DNA of 64,000 bases, from contig NC_079488.1 in assembly GCF_020520425.1 (NCBI RefSeq), positions 22,198,247 to 22,262,246 on the forward strand, in the 5' to 3' direction. This document shows, one piece after another, positions 11,654-24,700 of this stretch. The notes under the pieces were generated by a model. It was not told the origin of the DNA. It was given only the letters and a program-made list of their open reading frames with translations, and did not search any database. This stretch comes from Spinacia oleracea (taxonomy: Eukaryota > Streptophyta > Magnoliopsida > Caryophyllales > Amaranthaceae). The number at the start of each line of letters is the position of its first letter. Position 1 is the first letter of the stretch. The position numbers and the translations under genes were made by a program.

Positions 11654-12020
11654 ATCTACCCCTCTTAAAAGAAGTTTCGTCCCGAAACTTGACCCGAAAA
11701 TTCACACATTTTTCGAAACTTTTTAACTTATTCTTACTAGAGAAGTACTTGTGCCACTCATGTGCACTCTTTTGCCAACTTAAAGTTGCTTGTGTTACTC
11801 ATGAACACAATTTTCTTATGCGGAGAATCTATTTACTTGCATCAACATGTATAAGTTGCTAAAAATGAGCATAAAATGCATAAAATTGCCATAAAAATAG
11901 GTAAAAAGCGCGAATTTCTATCGCATTCTACCCCCCTTAAAGAAAACGAGTTACGCCCTCGTAACTCATCTCAGGGAATAATTCTGGATATTTCTAATTC
12001 AACGAATCCTGTCCCCAATG

Positions 12021-12212
12021 CTATATTTCCACTAAAATCGTAGCAAGTGGGATTTCTACACTTCTTTCCACACAATGCCTCAACAGGTGCCATCTTAAAG
12101 GTCGCATGGTAACTATTGTTGCAAGAAATTCAACCGAATCTAGGTGGTCTTCCCAATTACCCTTAAAGTCAATAACACAGGTTCTCAACATATATTCTGT
12201 TAGTAATCTCAA
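12021..12212 (-). pseudogene. Gypsy integrase relic
   Basis: A 63-residue frame has the pattern seen in the distal core of gypsy integrases: CVIDFKGNWEDHLDSVEF followed, after a degenerate patch, by HCVERSVEIPL. The family has a tyrosine-asparagine-rich strand and the ALYGRKCRSP block in these places. The catalytic D,D-35-E residues upstream are not recoverable in one frame. It is a fragment of the 7699-15038 element. Confidence 0.6.
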
Positions 12213-13109
12213 TCTGTCTATCGTTTGCAGGGTGGAAAGAAATACTCATTTTCAATGTTGTCCCCAAGATTCAACTGGACCTTATTGCCAAAATTTCAGA
12301 CTTTTGTTATCGGTAAGGATCTTACATGTTGCCCTATCAAGGTAATGTCTCCAAATATTCGTAGATAACATAATAACAGCTAACTCTAGGTCATGGGTAG
12401 GGTAATTAGCCTTATAAGGTTTCAATTGGTGCGACAATAGCTAAATCTGGAAAGCTTTCTCACATTTCTCACTTCACTTGAATTTCGATTCCTTTTTCAA
12501 CAAGTTAGTCATTGGTTTTGCTTTCTTTCAAAAGTCTTTCACAACCTCCTATAATGGTCATCTAGGCCTAGAAAACTTTAGATGTCGGACACGTTCTTGG
12601 AATAGGTCACTCACTCACAACTTGAACCTTAGCAGGATCTACAGAGACTCCTTCTGGTCAACTTTTCATTTTTACCAAACCTCCTTATGTCTTTCATGGA
12701 TGTATAACTTTTGGGATTAACTCTTAGCTCTTTCACCAATTCATATATTTCCTCCCATCTTTTCAAGACAACAAATGATTTCTAACGATCCTGGACCACT
12801 CAAATCTTCTCCTAAATTTATTCCCTTACGTAACGTAGTTTTCAATCAATTTAGTCCTTCACTTTTCCGTCGGTGTCACTTATACACACATGACTTTAAG
12901 AGTTGTATACTTCATTCACATAAACTAAATTCTTTCTAAGCGTCTCCGAAATAATTCTCAAGTGTTTGTCATGCTCTTTCTCATTCCTTGAATAAATCAG
13001 GATATCATCAATAACATAATGACGAACTTAATTCGGAATTCGTGGAAAAATCTTATTCATCAAATCCATAATTATGGGAGGTGCATTGGTTAACCCAAAA
13101 GACATTATT

Positions 13110-13638
13110 CTAAACCCATAATGACAATAATGAGTACTAATGAGGTCTTAGGCTCTTATCAGGTATTCTCAATTGGTGATACTTCAAACACAAATCAATC
13201 TTCGCCATTCAATTGGTCAAATAGGTCATCTATCCTAGGCAAATGATACTTGTTCTAGATGGTGTTTAGCTTCCTAAAATTGATGCATAATTCCATACTC
13301 TTATCTTTCTCCTTAACAAACAACACAGGAGCTCCCCACGGTGATGCACTGGGCCTAATATACCCCTTAACGAAACAACTCTTGCAATTGTGTCTTAATT
13401 TGCTCATTTCAGGAGGTGTCATTCTATATGGTGCTTTAATTATAGGTGTCGTTCCAGGAACTAAGTGTATAGTGAACTCAAAGGCTCCAACAGGTAACAT
13501 ACTTGCAATTTCACTCGGAAACACATCAATGAATCCACTCACAATGGCAACATCTTCGATTTTGACTCCAACTTCTTTACTCACCTCTAACACACTACAG
13601 AAAAATAGTTCACACTCCTTATTCATCAATTTCCTCAC
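13110..13638 (-). pseudogene. Gypsy reverse transcriptase relic
   Basis: The open segment 13255-13638 carries the N-terminal RT region: [40 protein letters not shown] and LCINFRKLN. The continuation, with the PRIDDLFDQLNGE-like block near 13200-13250, is in another frame, so there is at least one frameshift. The YxDD active-site block is not recognisable further downstream. Confidence 0.75.
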
Positions 13639-13946
13639 TTAAATTACAAGAACAACTAAAGGTTCTTGGACTTCTCAAAACATCTACATGAGGTCACTTC
13701 CTAATAAGGTTCCTTAAAATTACTCTCTGAACTTCACAGTCTATCATAGCGTGGTACAAACTTAGCCAATCCATCCCTAGAATTACATCTAGGTCCCTAA
13801 AGTTAAACTTTTGTCAAATCAGAAGGGAGAACACAATCTTTTGTCTTCAAAGGCAAGTTCTTAAATAATCTTATACACCTTATGGTTACACTAGTAGACA
13901 TAACAACAGGTAAATCAATCATTCAAAATCTACTAACTTCAGACTC

Positions 13947-14588
13947 TTAATAACAGATGAAAAAAACGAAAGAATAAGTTGCTCCCGAATCAAATAATGT
14001 TTTAACTAGCACGGAGTTAATAGAAAAAGTACCATGAACTACGTCTGAAGAATATTCAGCTTCATTTCTACTCATCACGAATAGTTTGCCCGGAGCCTTA
14101 TTCTGGTTGTTGTTATCATTTGCAGGCTTATTATAGTTCTCTTGATTGTTTTGTGCCCCTCCAGGCTTTGAATTTTTACCTCCAGACTGGTTAAACCTTA
14201 CTTGGTTCCCACCTCCATTACTATTTTGTTCCTTTCTGTGCTTAGTGAAGCACTCAAACTCTCTATGCCCCCTTTTCTGACAATAGTGGCAATTCACCAA
14301 TTTTCCTTTACAGTCCTTCCCAGGGTGGTTATTGTTGGACCTCTTGCAGTGATACATTCTCTCGGATTTACTCCTATTGTTGTGCCCCTGACTGTTTCCT
14401 CCTCGAAAATTTCCATTTCCATTTCCATTCCCATTCCTATTCTCATTCATATTCCTCTTGAAATTTCCTTGGTTTTCCCGAGCATTAAACTCTTTTCTTT
14501 TCTTCCCAACAACATTTTTCTTGTCCCTTATGGACTGCAAACCATAAATATGAGCGGTCCTCTCATACACATTATCTAAAGATGTAAA
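13947..14588 (-). pseudogene. Gypsy gag (zinc knuckle) and protease start
   Basis: The frame contains a CCHC knuckle (CHYCQKRGHREFEC, C-x2-C-x4-H-x4-C) after a low-complexity Asn/Gly/Arg stretch, and near its end the intact retropepsin triplet in LFDSGATYSFV. It is truncated at its N-terminus at about 14587, where gag runs directly into LTR sequence, so the leader, primer site and capsid part were lost by deletion. The frame is linked to the RT relic downstream only through stops. Confidence 0.75.
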
Positions 14589-15038
14589 GGTCACGGAGGT
14601 GGATGGTACAGCAACAGCAACGTGAAGCAGAGGAGGGTTTGAGAGCTTGGTTCACGTGAAAGTGAAGGACAAGGGGAAGGTTTGTTGGGTTTTTTTTTTC
14701 ACGTGAAGTAGGATTAGAAAAGGGAGTAAAGAGTTTTGGGTTTTATTGTTTAGACTTTGCCAAGTGAACTTGGAATTAGGATTTAGTTTTAGGATTCCAA
14801 TCCAAAATCAATTAGGATCGCTTTCTAAATTCAATCGGTTTTCGTAATTCGATTTCTTTTCAACGTAAAATTCTAAAATTACTTTTGGTTTCATAAATCG
14901 TTAAAAATATTCAAAATGTAACAAAACAAATATACGTTTATTATATATTTATTTCTAAAATTCATAATTTCTTATTTAAATATATTAATTATACGTTAAA
15001 ATATATAAATAACGTTTGTAAATTTACGGGGGATTACA
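14587..15038 (-). repeat. Truncated 5' LTR of the gypsy element
   Basis: It matches 11203-11653 with only a few substitutions. The junction with gag sits in AAAGGTCACGGAGG, so a short shared word may have guided the deletion. Outer flank: TAGAG target duplication. Confidence 0.85.
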
Positions 15039-15259
15039 TAGAGTTTCCGCGTTTTACGCGGCGACAACACTATTTTATTAAAACGTAAACCTCTATTTTT
15101 TTTGCTTGGTAAAACTTTTATATGAGATAAGGAGGAATGGTTTCACTGAGATAACGACTTTGCTCCAACAATCTAATATACATATATAAAGGAGGCATAT
15201 TTGCTGAAATATTAAAGCGCCACTTAGGATTACTAATGGTTTTGGCCAATGAAAAATAA

Positions 15260-16323
<1,064 letters not shown>

Positions 16324-16493
16324 TAAAGGAGGCATATTTGCTGAAATATTAGAGCGCCACCTAGGATTACTAATGGTTTCAGCCAATGAAAAATAAGATT
16401 TCTAATTTATTTTTGAATTAAAAAAATCGATTGACACGTAGATAATTAGGTGCCACGTAGATATTTTAATTAATTAATTGTTAATATATACAA

Positions 16494-16846
16494 GAAAAAT
16501 TTGGTAATATTAATCCAACCTTTGGCCGATTTTCTTTTATTAATCTCACCTACGATATATTTCTTAATAATCCCACCTTTACTACCCAACGACTTTTATT
16601 GGGCTTAAGTGACCTATAACCGGTGAAAAAGTCAACGAGATGGTGATGAATTGATGATGATGATTGAATATATCAAGAGATGGTACTTCCATGTAGGGTT
16701 ATATTACCGCTTACAACAGGTTTATGACCTGTTAGGCCCAATAAAAGTAGTTGGGTAGTAAATGTGGGATTTTAAAAAAATATGTTGTAGGTGGGGTTAA
16801 TAAAAGAAAATCAGCCAAAGGTTGGATTAATATTACCAAATTTTCC
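16494..16846. mobile_element. Mutator-like MITE nested in the Helitron
   Basis: TATATACAA lies at 16485-16493 and again at 16847-16855, a perfect 9-bp target duplication. The TIRs run AAAATTTGGTAATATTAATC and are at least 45 bp long. It is 353 bp with no coding content. The TIR sequence is related to that of the larger element at 9346-10502. Confidence 0.85.
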
Positions 16847-17599
16847 TATATACAACTCCATCTAAAATCAAACACTCTAAAAATTAAAAAATAAATCTAA
16901 AATAAAAGTCATCCAAAACCAAACACTAATTTAATAAATAAAATTTAATTTAAAATCAAACATTAATCCAATATTAGAGCGCCACGTAGGAAATATAATG
17001 GTTTCCGCCAATGAAAAATAAGTATTCAAAATTAATTTTGAATTAAAAAGTTCGAGTGTCACATAGATAAATAATTAATTGTCACGTAGAAATTTTTATC
17101 AATTAATTATTCATATTACGTATATACAATCCTAACACTTATAAAGCTTAGAGCATTTACGGTTTCACCCTTCCATTGCTATACAAAATGTATTGTTTTC
17201 GTTGGGTATAATTTCCTATATATTGTACCTTCGAACTATCAATTAAAACGCATATGGTTTCTATTTTCCGTTACATGTAAATCCAACATCTAACTTTAAC
17301 ATATCATTTCTAGCATATACCATAAATTGTAAGTTCCTAACTTTTAAGTAACATTTTTACAAAAATAATTTTGTATACCTTGGGGTATCGTGCGCGCTAG
17401 CGCACGATCCAACAAATAGTTTCATAAAAAAAACAAACACTCTCATAATTAAAAAAGAAAAAACTAAAATGAAATTCAATGAAAAATAAAAATAAAAAAC
17501 TAATCTAATATAATATATTAATTGGTATATATATATAGCAGTTTTATTTAAAATATAACAATTTAATAGAATCCGTGCATCGCACGGGCTAAAATCTAG

Positions 17600-18791
17600 T
17601 AATAATAAAAAAAGACGAACTTCGTTTTTATCCGACTCGAACGATAAGGTTCTATCCGACGCAGGCGATAAATTCGTAATTAAGTTTTATTCATATTGTA
17701 AAATGAAAATGAATTTTAGAACAACTATACTTCTGTTAATCGTTTCGTTGTAGTAAAGGAGTAGCAAAGATGATAAGGATTTGCCACGTGGTAAAAGCAA
17801 CAATAAAATGTAAAAATAGACGGGTTGGTCAACACGAAAAACACAACGGCAAAGATGAAGATGACTCAACACTTCCTTTTCCAATGGACTCTAATGATTC
17901 TTGTGATTACAGTTAATACTATTTTAACTTTTCCAATCGACCTAATTTTATTATTTATTTATTCCCAAATACACAAAATTTATCCAAAAATACAATTAAA
18001 CATTTTCTGGCTACCATTTGTTTCCTAGTATCCCCACTTTATTTTATGTTATTTTCACCAATCCAAAATTAAAAAAATACAAAAAATTTAAATTGTGCGG
18101 TGCTCTCTGATACGGAACTCACTTGGTGTTCTTTTCCTGATCTTTTTTAATCAATTAAATTGATTACTCATTCAATCAAGAGAAGAAGAAAAAGTGAGAA
18201 ATTTCGTGAAAATTGTTAATTTCATAAGGTAATAATTTATTTATTTGTTTTTGGGTTTTGAAATTCAATGCATTTTATAATTTTTCTGTTTAAATTGATA
18301 CTTGGGAGCTTTGATTTTGAGTTTTTTGTGGCGATTGCGGAAATGGGTAATTTCAATTTTCAATTTTTTGATATTACATAGTTTGTGGAGTGAATTAATT
18401 TGGATCTTTTTTGATATTTCTGAAACTGGGTTTATGTTTAAACTTTTTAGGTAATTTTTTTGGCTTTTTGGGGATTTTGCAGATTTTCTAGCTAATTGCT
18501 TGCTCTTTCTGCTCGAAGGTAGGTGTCGAATTCCCAATTTTATAGTTTATTAAAGGTTTTATTGCTAGTCATGATTCAAACATGCATGTATTCTTTTTGT
18601 AAACTTTCATTACAGGTGATTTTAGTTGCTGGGTATTGCATTGCTGATCATATAGTTGTAGTAACCTGGGTTGGCTGGAACTGTGGAAGTAGAACTAATT
18701 GAATAAAATTTTAGCTCTTGCTACTATTGGGGTCTGGGTAGAATGAGAATATGATTATGAGACTGGTCGGGGGATATTTTCGACGTTGTCG
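17600..18791 (+). promoter_or_regulatory. FAB1 upstream region and 5' leader
   Basis: The space between the Helitron end and the FAB1 start codon. A G-box (CCACGTGG, core 17785-17790) lies about 1 kb before the start codon. AG-rich leader-like sequence at 18170-18230 ends in AAG|GTAATA, a plausible 5' UTR intron donor, and acceptor-like CAG sites occur near 18480 and 18615. No TATA box can be chosen with confidence, and the exact transcription start and leader splicing cannot be fixed from sequence alone. Confidence 0.4.
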
Positions 18792-21700
18792 ATGGATTCC
18801 CCTGACAAAAAATTATTGGGCATTGTGAATTTTTGGAGTCCTAGAAAATGCGAGCCAACCAATGTGTCGAGGGATTTTTGGATGCCGGATCAGAGTTGTA
18901 GGGTGTGTTATGAGTGTGACACCCTCTTCACCACATTTCACAGAAGGCACCATTGCCGGGTCTGTGGCCGAGTTTTCTGTGGGAAGTGTACAGCACACTC
19001 AATTCCAGTCCATCCGGAAGAGTCCACGAGTGATCGAGAGGACAGTAAAAGAATTAGGGTTTGTAACTATTGCTTTGGGCAATGGGAGCAAAGATTGGTA
19101 ACAGATAATCATGAAACTGCTGGTGCTTCTTCTAGTCCAGAACTTAGTCCATCTCCTTCAGCAATTAGCTTGGGGAGTATTAACACCAGCTTTACTGGTG
19201 ATAGCAGCACTACAGTAAGTTCAATGGCCTACTCAACTGGACCATACGAGCATGTGACACATGGTTCTTCTATGAGTTTTGAACAATCTTCGCAAACAGG
19301 ACAACGTAATAAAGGCAGTGGAGCATCCGATCCAATCAGCATAAATACGTATGTGGATGTTGGAGATCTATCTTCCAATGCTAATCGGTATGGATTATGC
19401 GAAAATAGGTACTGTTTTGCTTCTGGGACCTCTACAGTTTTTTCTTTAATGGAATCATTAGGTGCTGGTTTTTTTTTCCTTCCCGTAATTTGCTTTGCTG
19501 TTCTAGCCCATCATACTGTCATAGTATGCTTGAAATGTATACTTGGAATGTAAGATGATACTGGCAATATCAGTCGATTCAGAGCAGTCCTTCGTGAATC
19601 GAGAACAAGTTTAAACTATGATTTTCATCCCACGATGTTCTTATTTTACTTTATTGTGATTTTCTTTCTGTAGTTTAGGTGATGGTGTAGTTGGGATTGG
19701 GGAAAAGGGGGAATGTTTGTTATCTGAATTCTAAAGTGCACCATTGTTTTCAGAGCACAATAAATGCTCAGGTGTATGGCCAACTTTTCAGATAGACCTT
19801 TAATTTCTACACTTAATCATACTGCGTAAAAGGTTATACCTACCAGAACAGTTATTTTAGTGAGCTTGTCAAACTCACTTTACGTGATGGATCAATTTCA
19901 GATCCTCCTAGATCACGATGCCATTTCCTTGTTCTACAGTGGAGAGTATTTAATAAAAACTTGGTTGGATTGGTTGGTGATAATTGCATTCATGTAATGC
20001 CCTTATCTCAATGATTTGTTCATACCCATTTCTGTTTATCATTGAGTAATTGCATTGCCAATATTGATCAGAAATGAAAAGGTTCTGGAAGAATGAGCCC
20101 TTAAAAGTATGAACAACTAAAATAGGTAACTGGGGAAGAAAATATCAAGAAATATGTAAACCAAGCTTCCTTCCTTGGACAGTGTCTTCCTTGCTCCTAT
20201 GCCTACCATGCCTTTCAGTTGTTTCTGGCTGTTTGTTCTTCTTGTAAGGTCAGGAAGCAGGGTTTTTTAAAATTTGATTCTCTTAGGGGGTGTTTGGTTG
20301 GACCCAAAGGAATGAATTGGAATGGATGTTATACCAAGATATTTGGAACTGATATTTGGTTGAGTTATCATGGTATGGAACAATGAAACCTCATACCCTC
20401 TGGTTTCAAATCCCCCCCCCCCCCCCCTCCCCCCTCAACCCCCTGAACCTCACTCTACCCTCTCCCTAAGATTGAGATTCAATTACAGTCTCTTTCTTCT
20501 CTCTCTTTCATCTGTTTACCTTTCCTCACACTTCCACTGTTTTGTATCTTTCTTCTACTCTAGCAGCACCATATCTAGGGATGGCAGCGGGTCCAGGACC
20601 CTACCCGGACCCTGTCAGACCCTACCCTAAAATTAGGGTATGGATCTTTATTTTTTAGACCCTATAGGGTAAGGGTAGGGTATGGGCATATGCTGTTTTT
20701 TTTAGGGTAGGGTAAGGGTCTTAATTTTTCAGACCCGTACCCTACCCATACCCTACCCGCGGACCCTTTAGACCCATACCCTACCCATACCCTATATTTA
20801 GACCCGCTTAAATTTTGTTATTTTTATGTACTTCACTTTTTTGTTGGATCTTGATGATGAAGTAGATGATGATATGGACGATAACTACTACTAAAGTACT
20901 AAATGGATGCCTATTTAGTAACATTAATGTTGTGTAGTTAAGAATGTGGGATTTTGTAATTATGAGCTTCGTACTTTAAAATGTATTGTGTTTAAGGAAA
21001 GACAAGGATAATTTTTGAAGACTAGCTATTTATTTGTTTTAAAATGCCTTATTAATCGTTGTTCTTGTATTATTTTTGCATATTACATATAATTACATAC
21101 AAAAAAGGAAATAAAAGTTTTAGTTTTACGCGGACCCGTATAAGACCCTAGACCCTACCCATACCCTGTCGGACCCATAGGGTCCGGGTAAGGGTCTTAT
21201 AATTTTAGACCCTATAGGGTAAGGGTAGGGTATGGGTATATATCAAAAAGTTAGGGTCCGAGTCCGGGTATTACTAGACCCTACCCAGACCCATTTCCTT
21301 GTTCTACAGTCGGGAGTATTTGATAAAAACTTGGTTGGATTGGTTGGTGATAATTGCATTCATGTAATGCCCTTATCTCAATGATTTGTTCATACCCATT
21401 TCTGTTTATCATTGAGTAATTGCATTGCCAATATTGATCAGAAATGAAAAGGTTCTGGAAGAATGAGCCCTTAAAAGTATGAACAACTAAAATAGGTAAC
21501 TGGGGAAGAAAATATCAAGAAATATGTAAACCAAGCTTCCTTCCTTGGACAGTGTCTTCCTTGCTCCTATGCCTACCATGCCTTTCAGTTGTTTCTGGCT
21601 GTTTGTTCTTCTTGTAAGGTCAGGAAGCAGGGTTTTTTAAAATTTGATTCTCTTAGGGGGTGTTTGGTTGGACCCAAAGGAATGAATTGGAATGGATGTT

Positions 21701-24700
21701 ATACCAAGATATTTGGAACTGATATTTGGTTGAGTTATCATGGTATGGAACAATGAAACCTCATACCCTCTGGTTTCAAATCCCCCCCCCCCCCCCCCCT
21801 CCCCCCTCAACCCCCTGAACCTCACTCTACCCTCTCCCTAAGATTGAGATTCAATTACAGTCTCTTTCTTCTCTCTCTTTCATCTGTTTACCTTTCCTCA
21901 CACTTCCACTGTTTTGTATCTTTCTTCTACTCTAGCAGCACCATATCCAAAAAGCTGATTATTTTTCTCTCTCCTATTTATGTTATTATCTCTGGCGCCG
22001 GCAAAATCGCCAATTTTTTCATAATCTAAATTTGTTTTTTGAATGAAAATATGTACGCTCATGAGTCTAAGAATTCAAGATATAATGCACCAAAAAAAGA
22101 TTGGAAACGGGGGGGGGGGGGTGGGTGGGGGGTATGTGTTCAGGAAAAAAGTGCTGCTTATATTGTCAGTTGAATTCTCGTTTTAAATATGATACATAAT
22201 CTTAAATTGGAGCTTTCCTGTGTATTTTTCAAATTAGCTACCTGCCAAACTCAAGGGATTGTATCTTTCTGAGGTGGTGCCAAACTCACCGGACATGGTC
22301 AATTGGTCATGTAATACTGGCCAAAACTATAAAGTCAGTTGTGTGTATTCAATGTTATCTGGCACTTAGTTTACTGACTTTGCCTGATCTGTTGTCATGT
22401 CCTACCATATTCTTCGGAATCAGATCACACTTTTGTTCACATCGTGCTTGCACGTTCTCTTGATAATTTGCTATTTGGTTGCGGCTTTTTTTTCTTAGGA
22501 GTGATGACGAGGAAAATGAAAATGGGGAGTACTATGGTGCTGTTAATTTTGATGAAGTTGACAATAAATATCAATCACATAAAGGAGATTTTGATGGAGA
22601 AGGCGATGATAGACGAGCTGTTAGTCCTTTGTCTTCTGTGGGTTTTGGTTCAGAGTTTCTGGAAGGAATTAAGGGTTCTGCGATTGAACCAGGCATTCCC
22701 AATAATAATGACGAATCTGAAGCTTCTCTTTATGAGATTGAGAGTGCAGATATAGAAAATTTGGATTTTGAGAACAATGGGATACTTTGGATTCCTCCAG
22801 AGCCTGAAGATGAAGACGATGACAGAGACGCCGATCTTTTTGATGACGAGGACGATGGTGATGCGGCTGGAGAATGGGGATATCAGAGCTCTTCGAGTAG
22901 CTTCGCCGGTGACCTTCAACAGAGGGAAAAAGCAAACGAGGAACATCGGAAAGCTATGAGGAATGTGGTTGGTGGGCATTTTAGAGCACTGATAACTCAG
23001 CTTTTGCAAGTAGAAAATCTTCCTGTTCAAGATGATTACGATAAAGAAAACTGGCTGGACATAATCACCTCTCTGTCATGGGAGGCTGCTTCACTTCTTA
23101 AGCCAGACATGTCTAAAGGTAGTGGGATGGATCCTGGTGGGTATGTAAAAGTGAAATGCCTGGCATGTGGGAAACGAAGTGACAGGTTAGTTCATTTTTT
23201 GATATTCTTATCTAGTTACTTTGTAAGTTTTTGTCCATTTTGTGCCCTTTAGTTAGACCTTCTCAGGCTAATCCAGAATAGTCTGTCTGCCACTTAAGGG
23301 TTAAATATCTGGCCTCCCAAATATCTTTTTCTTAGGAGATTTTGTTTGTAATAATGTCTTCAACATAAAAAAACGAGGCTTCTTCTCCTGATGCCACATT
23401 ATACTTGCTTAAAACCTGAGGCTTCTTTTAATGTAATTGCACTTTTTTTAGTCCTTTTGACCATATAAAATTGTCAGAGAAGGCTAAAGTAAAAAGTTTT
23501 GTTAATCCTTTTAGACAAGCTAGCATGTAGGTCATATCATCTCCATATCCCCTCACTTATTTTTCCGGCTTTATTTTCTGTTAGTGTGGTGGTCAAAGGA
23601 GTTGTTTGTAAGAAGAATGTTGCTCATCGGCGTATGACTTCAAAGTTTGATAGACCACGCCTTTTAATCCTTGGAGGGGCTTTGGAGTATCAGCGGGTCT
23701 CTGCCCACTTATCAAGCTTTGACACATTATTGCAGCAGGTTCTGATTGTGTTTATTCGTTTTCTTCTATATTAGCTTTTATGATCATGACGTTTTAAGGG
23801 ATCATTCTCTTCGTTAAGTGTGAATTGTTTTTTTTGAAATTTTTGTAATGGTTTAACCATATTTTATAGTTTTTTGATTCCTTGATTAACGTACTTTTCA
23901 CCCATATTTAGGAAATGGATCATCTGAAGATGGCTGTTGCAAAAATTAGTGCTCATAATCCCAATATCTTATTGGTGGAGAAGTCTGTATCACGATTTGC
24001 CCAAGAGTATCTTCTTGAAAAAAACATATCTCTTGTATTGAATATCAAGAGGCCGCTCCTAGAGCGTATTGCTCGCTGCTCTGGTGCTCAAATTGTTCCC
24101 TCTATTGACCATCTTAAGTCCCAGATATTGGGGTATTGTGAATCTTTCCATGTGGAGAAGTACTTTGAGGAACATGGAAGTGCTGGTCAAGGTGGGAAGA
24201 AACTGACAAAGACCTTGATGTTTTTTGAGGAGTGTCCAAAACCTTTGGGATGTACTGTAAGTTCAACAGTCTTTTGCGTAAATAGATTTTGTGTGACTAT
24301 TGTGCTCCAGCTTTACTAGTTAAACTGCGTTTATGTTTATTTGTCTTTAATTGTTGTAGGGACCTTGTCTTTAATTGCTATTTGTTAGCAAGCTTTAAAG
24401 TATGGGCTCTATTTTGTACCTACCTTTATTTAGTCTTCTAATGTATACAATACGGTGGGTCATTAAATTTATACCAGGCATTGGTGTTATTACTCCTAAG
24501 TCCTAACATTATATTTAGTTTGGGCTCGTTTTTCAACATAGTGACTAAATCTGCCATTTCTTGAAATTTCCTTTCCGGTTTCAAAATCTTTTTGCAATGT
24601 GCATCTCCCTGTCAGTCATGGAATAGTTGTAATAAACAACAAAAAAACAATGGGTCATGTAACATGTTCAGGAATAAAATCTTATTGGAGCTGTCCATTT

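Larger units (their letters stand above)
7699..15038 (-). mobile_element. Decayed Ty3/gypsy retrotransposon, minus strand, with nested insertion
   Basis: TAGAG flanks the element at 7694-7698 and 15039-15043, a clean 5-bp target duplication. On the minus strand the LTR begins TGTAATCCCCCG and ends GGGGTGTTACA. The 3' LTR is 7699-11653; the 5' LTR is cut to 452 bp (14587-15038). Before the 3' LTR lies a polypurine tract (TAAGAGGGGTAGA on the minus strand, about 11654-11668). The order on the minus strand is gag with zinc knuckle, protease, RT, integrase, as in Ty3/gypsy. The RT and gag style resembles the Tekay/del chromoviruses, but this was not tested. The primer-binding site and the first part of gag are gone. 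Many stops and frameshifts make it inactive. Confidence 0.85.

Noticed and set aside
20580..21290. Telomere-like AGGGTA/ACCCTA words
   Set aside because: Plant telomeres are TTTAGGG in tandem. Here words such as AGGGTAGGG are irregular, occur in both orientations and belong to a hAT-like fragment.
22444..23030. Other open frames overlapping FAB1 exon 2
   Set aside because: They are shadows of the FAB1 frame, which carries the conserved residues and has correct splice phases.
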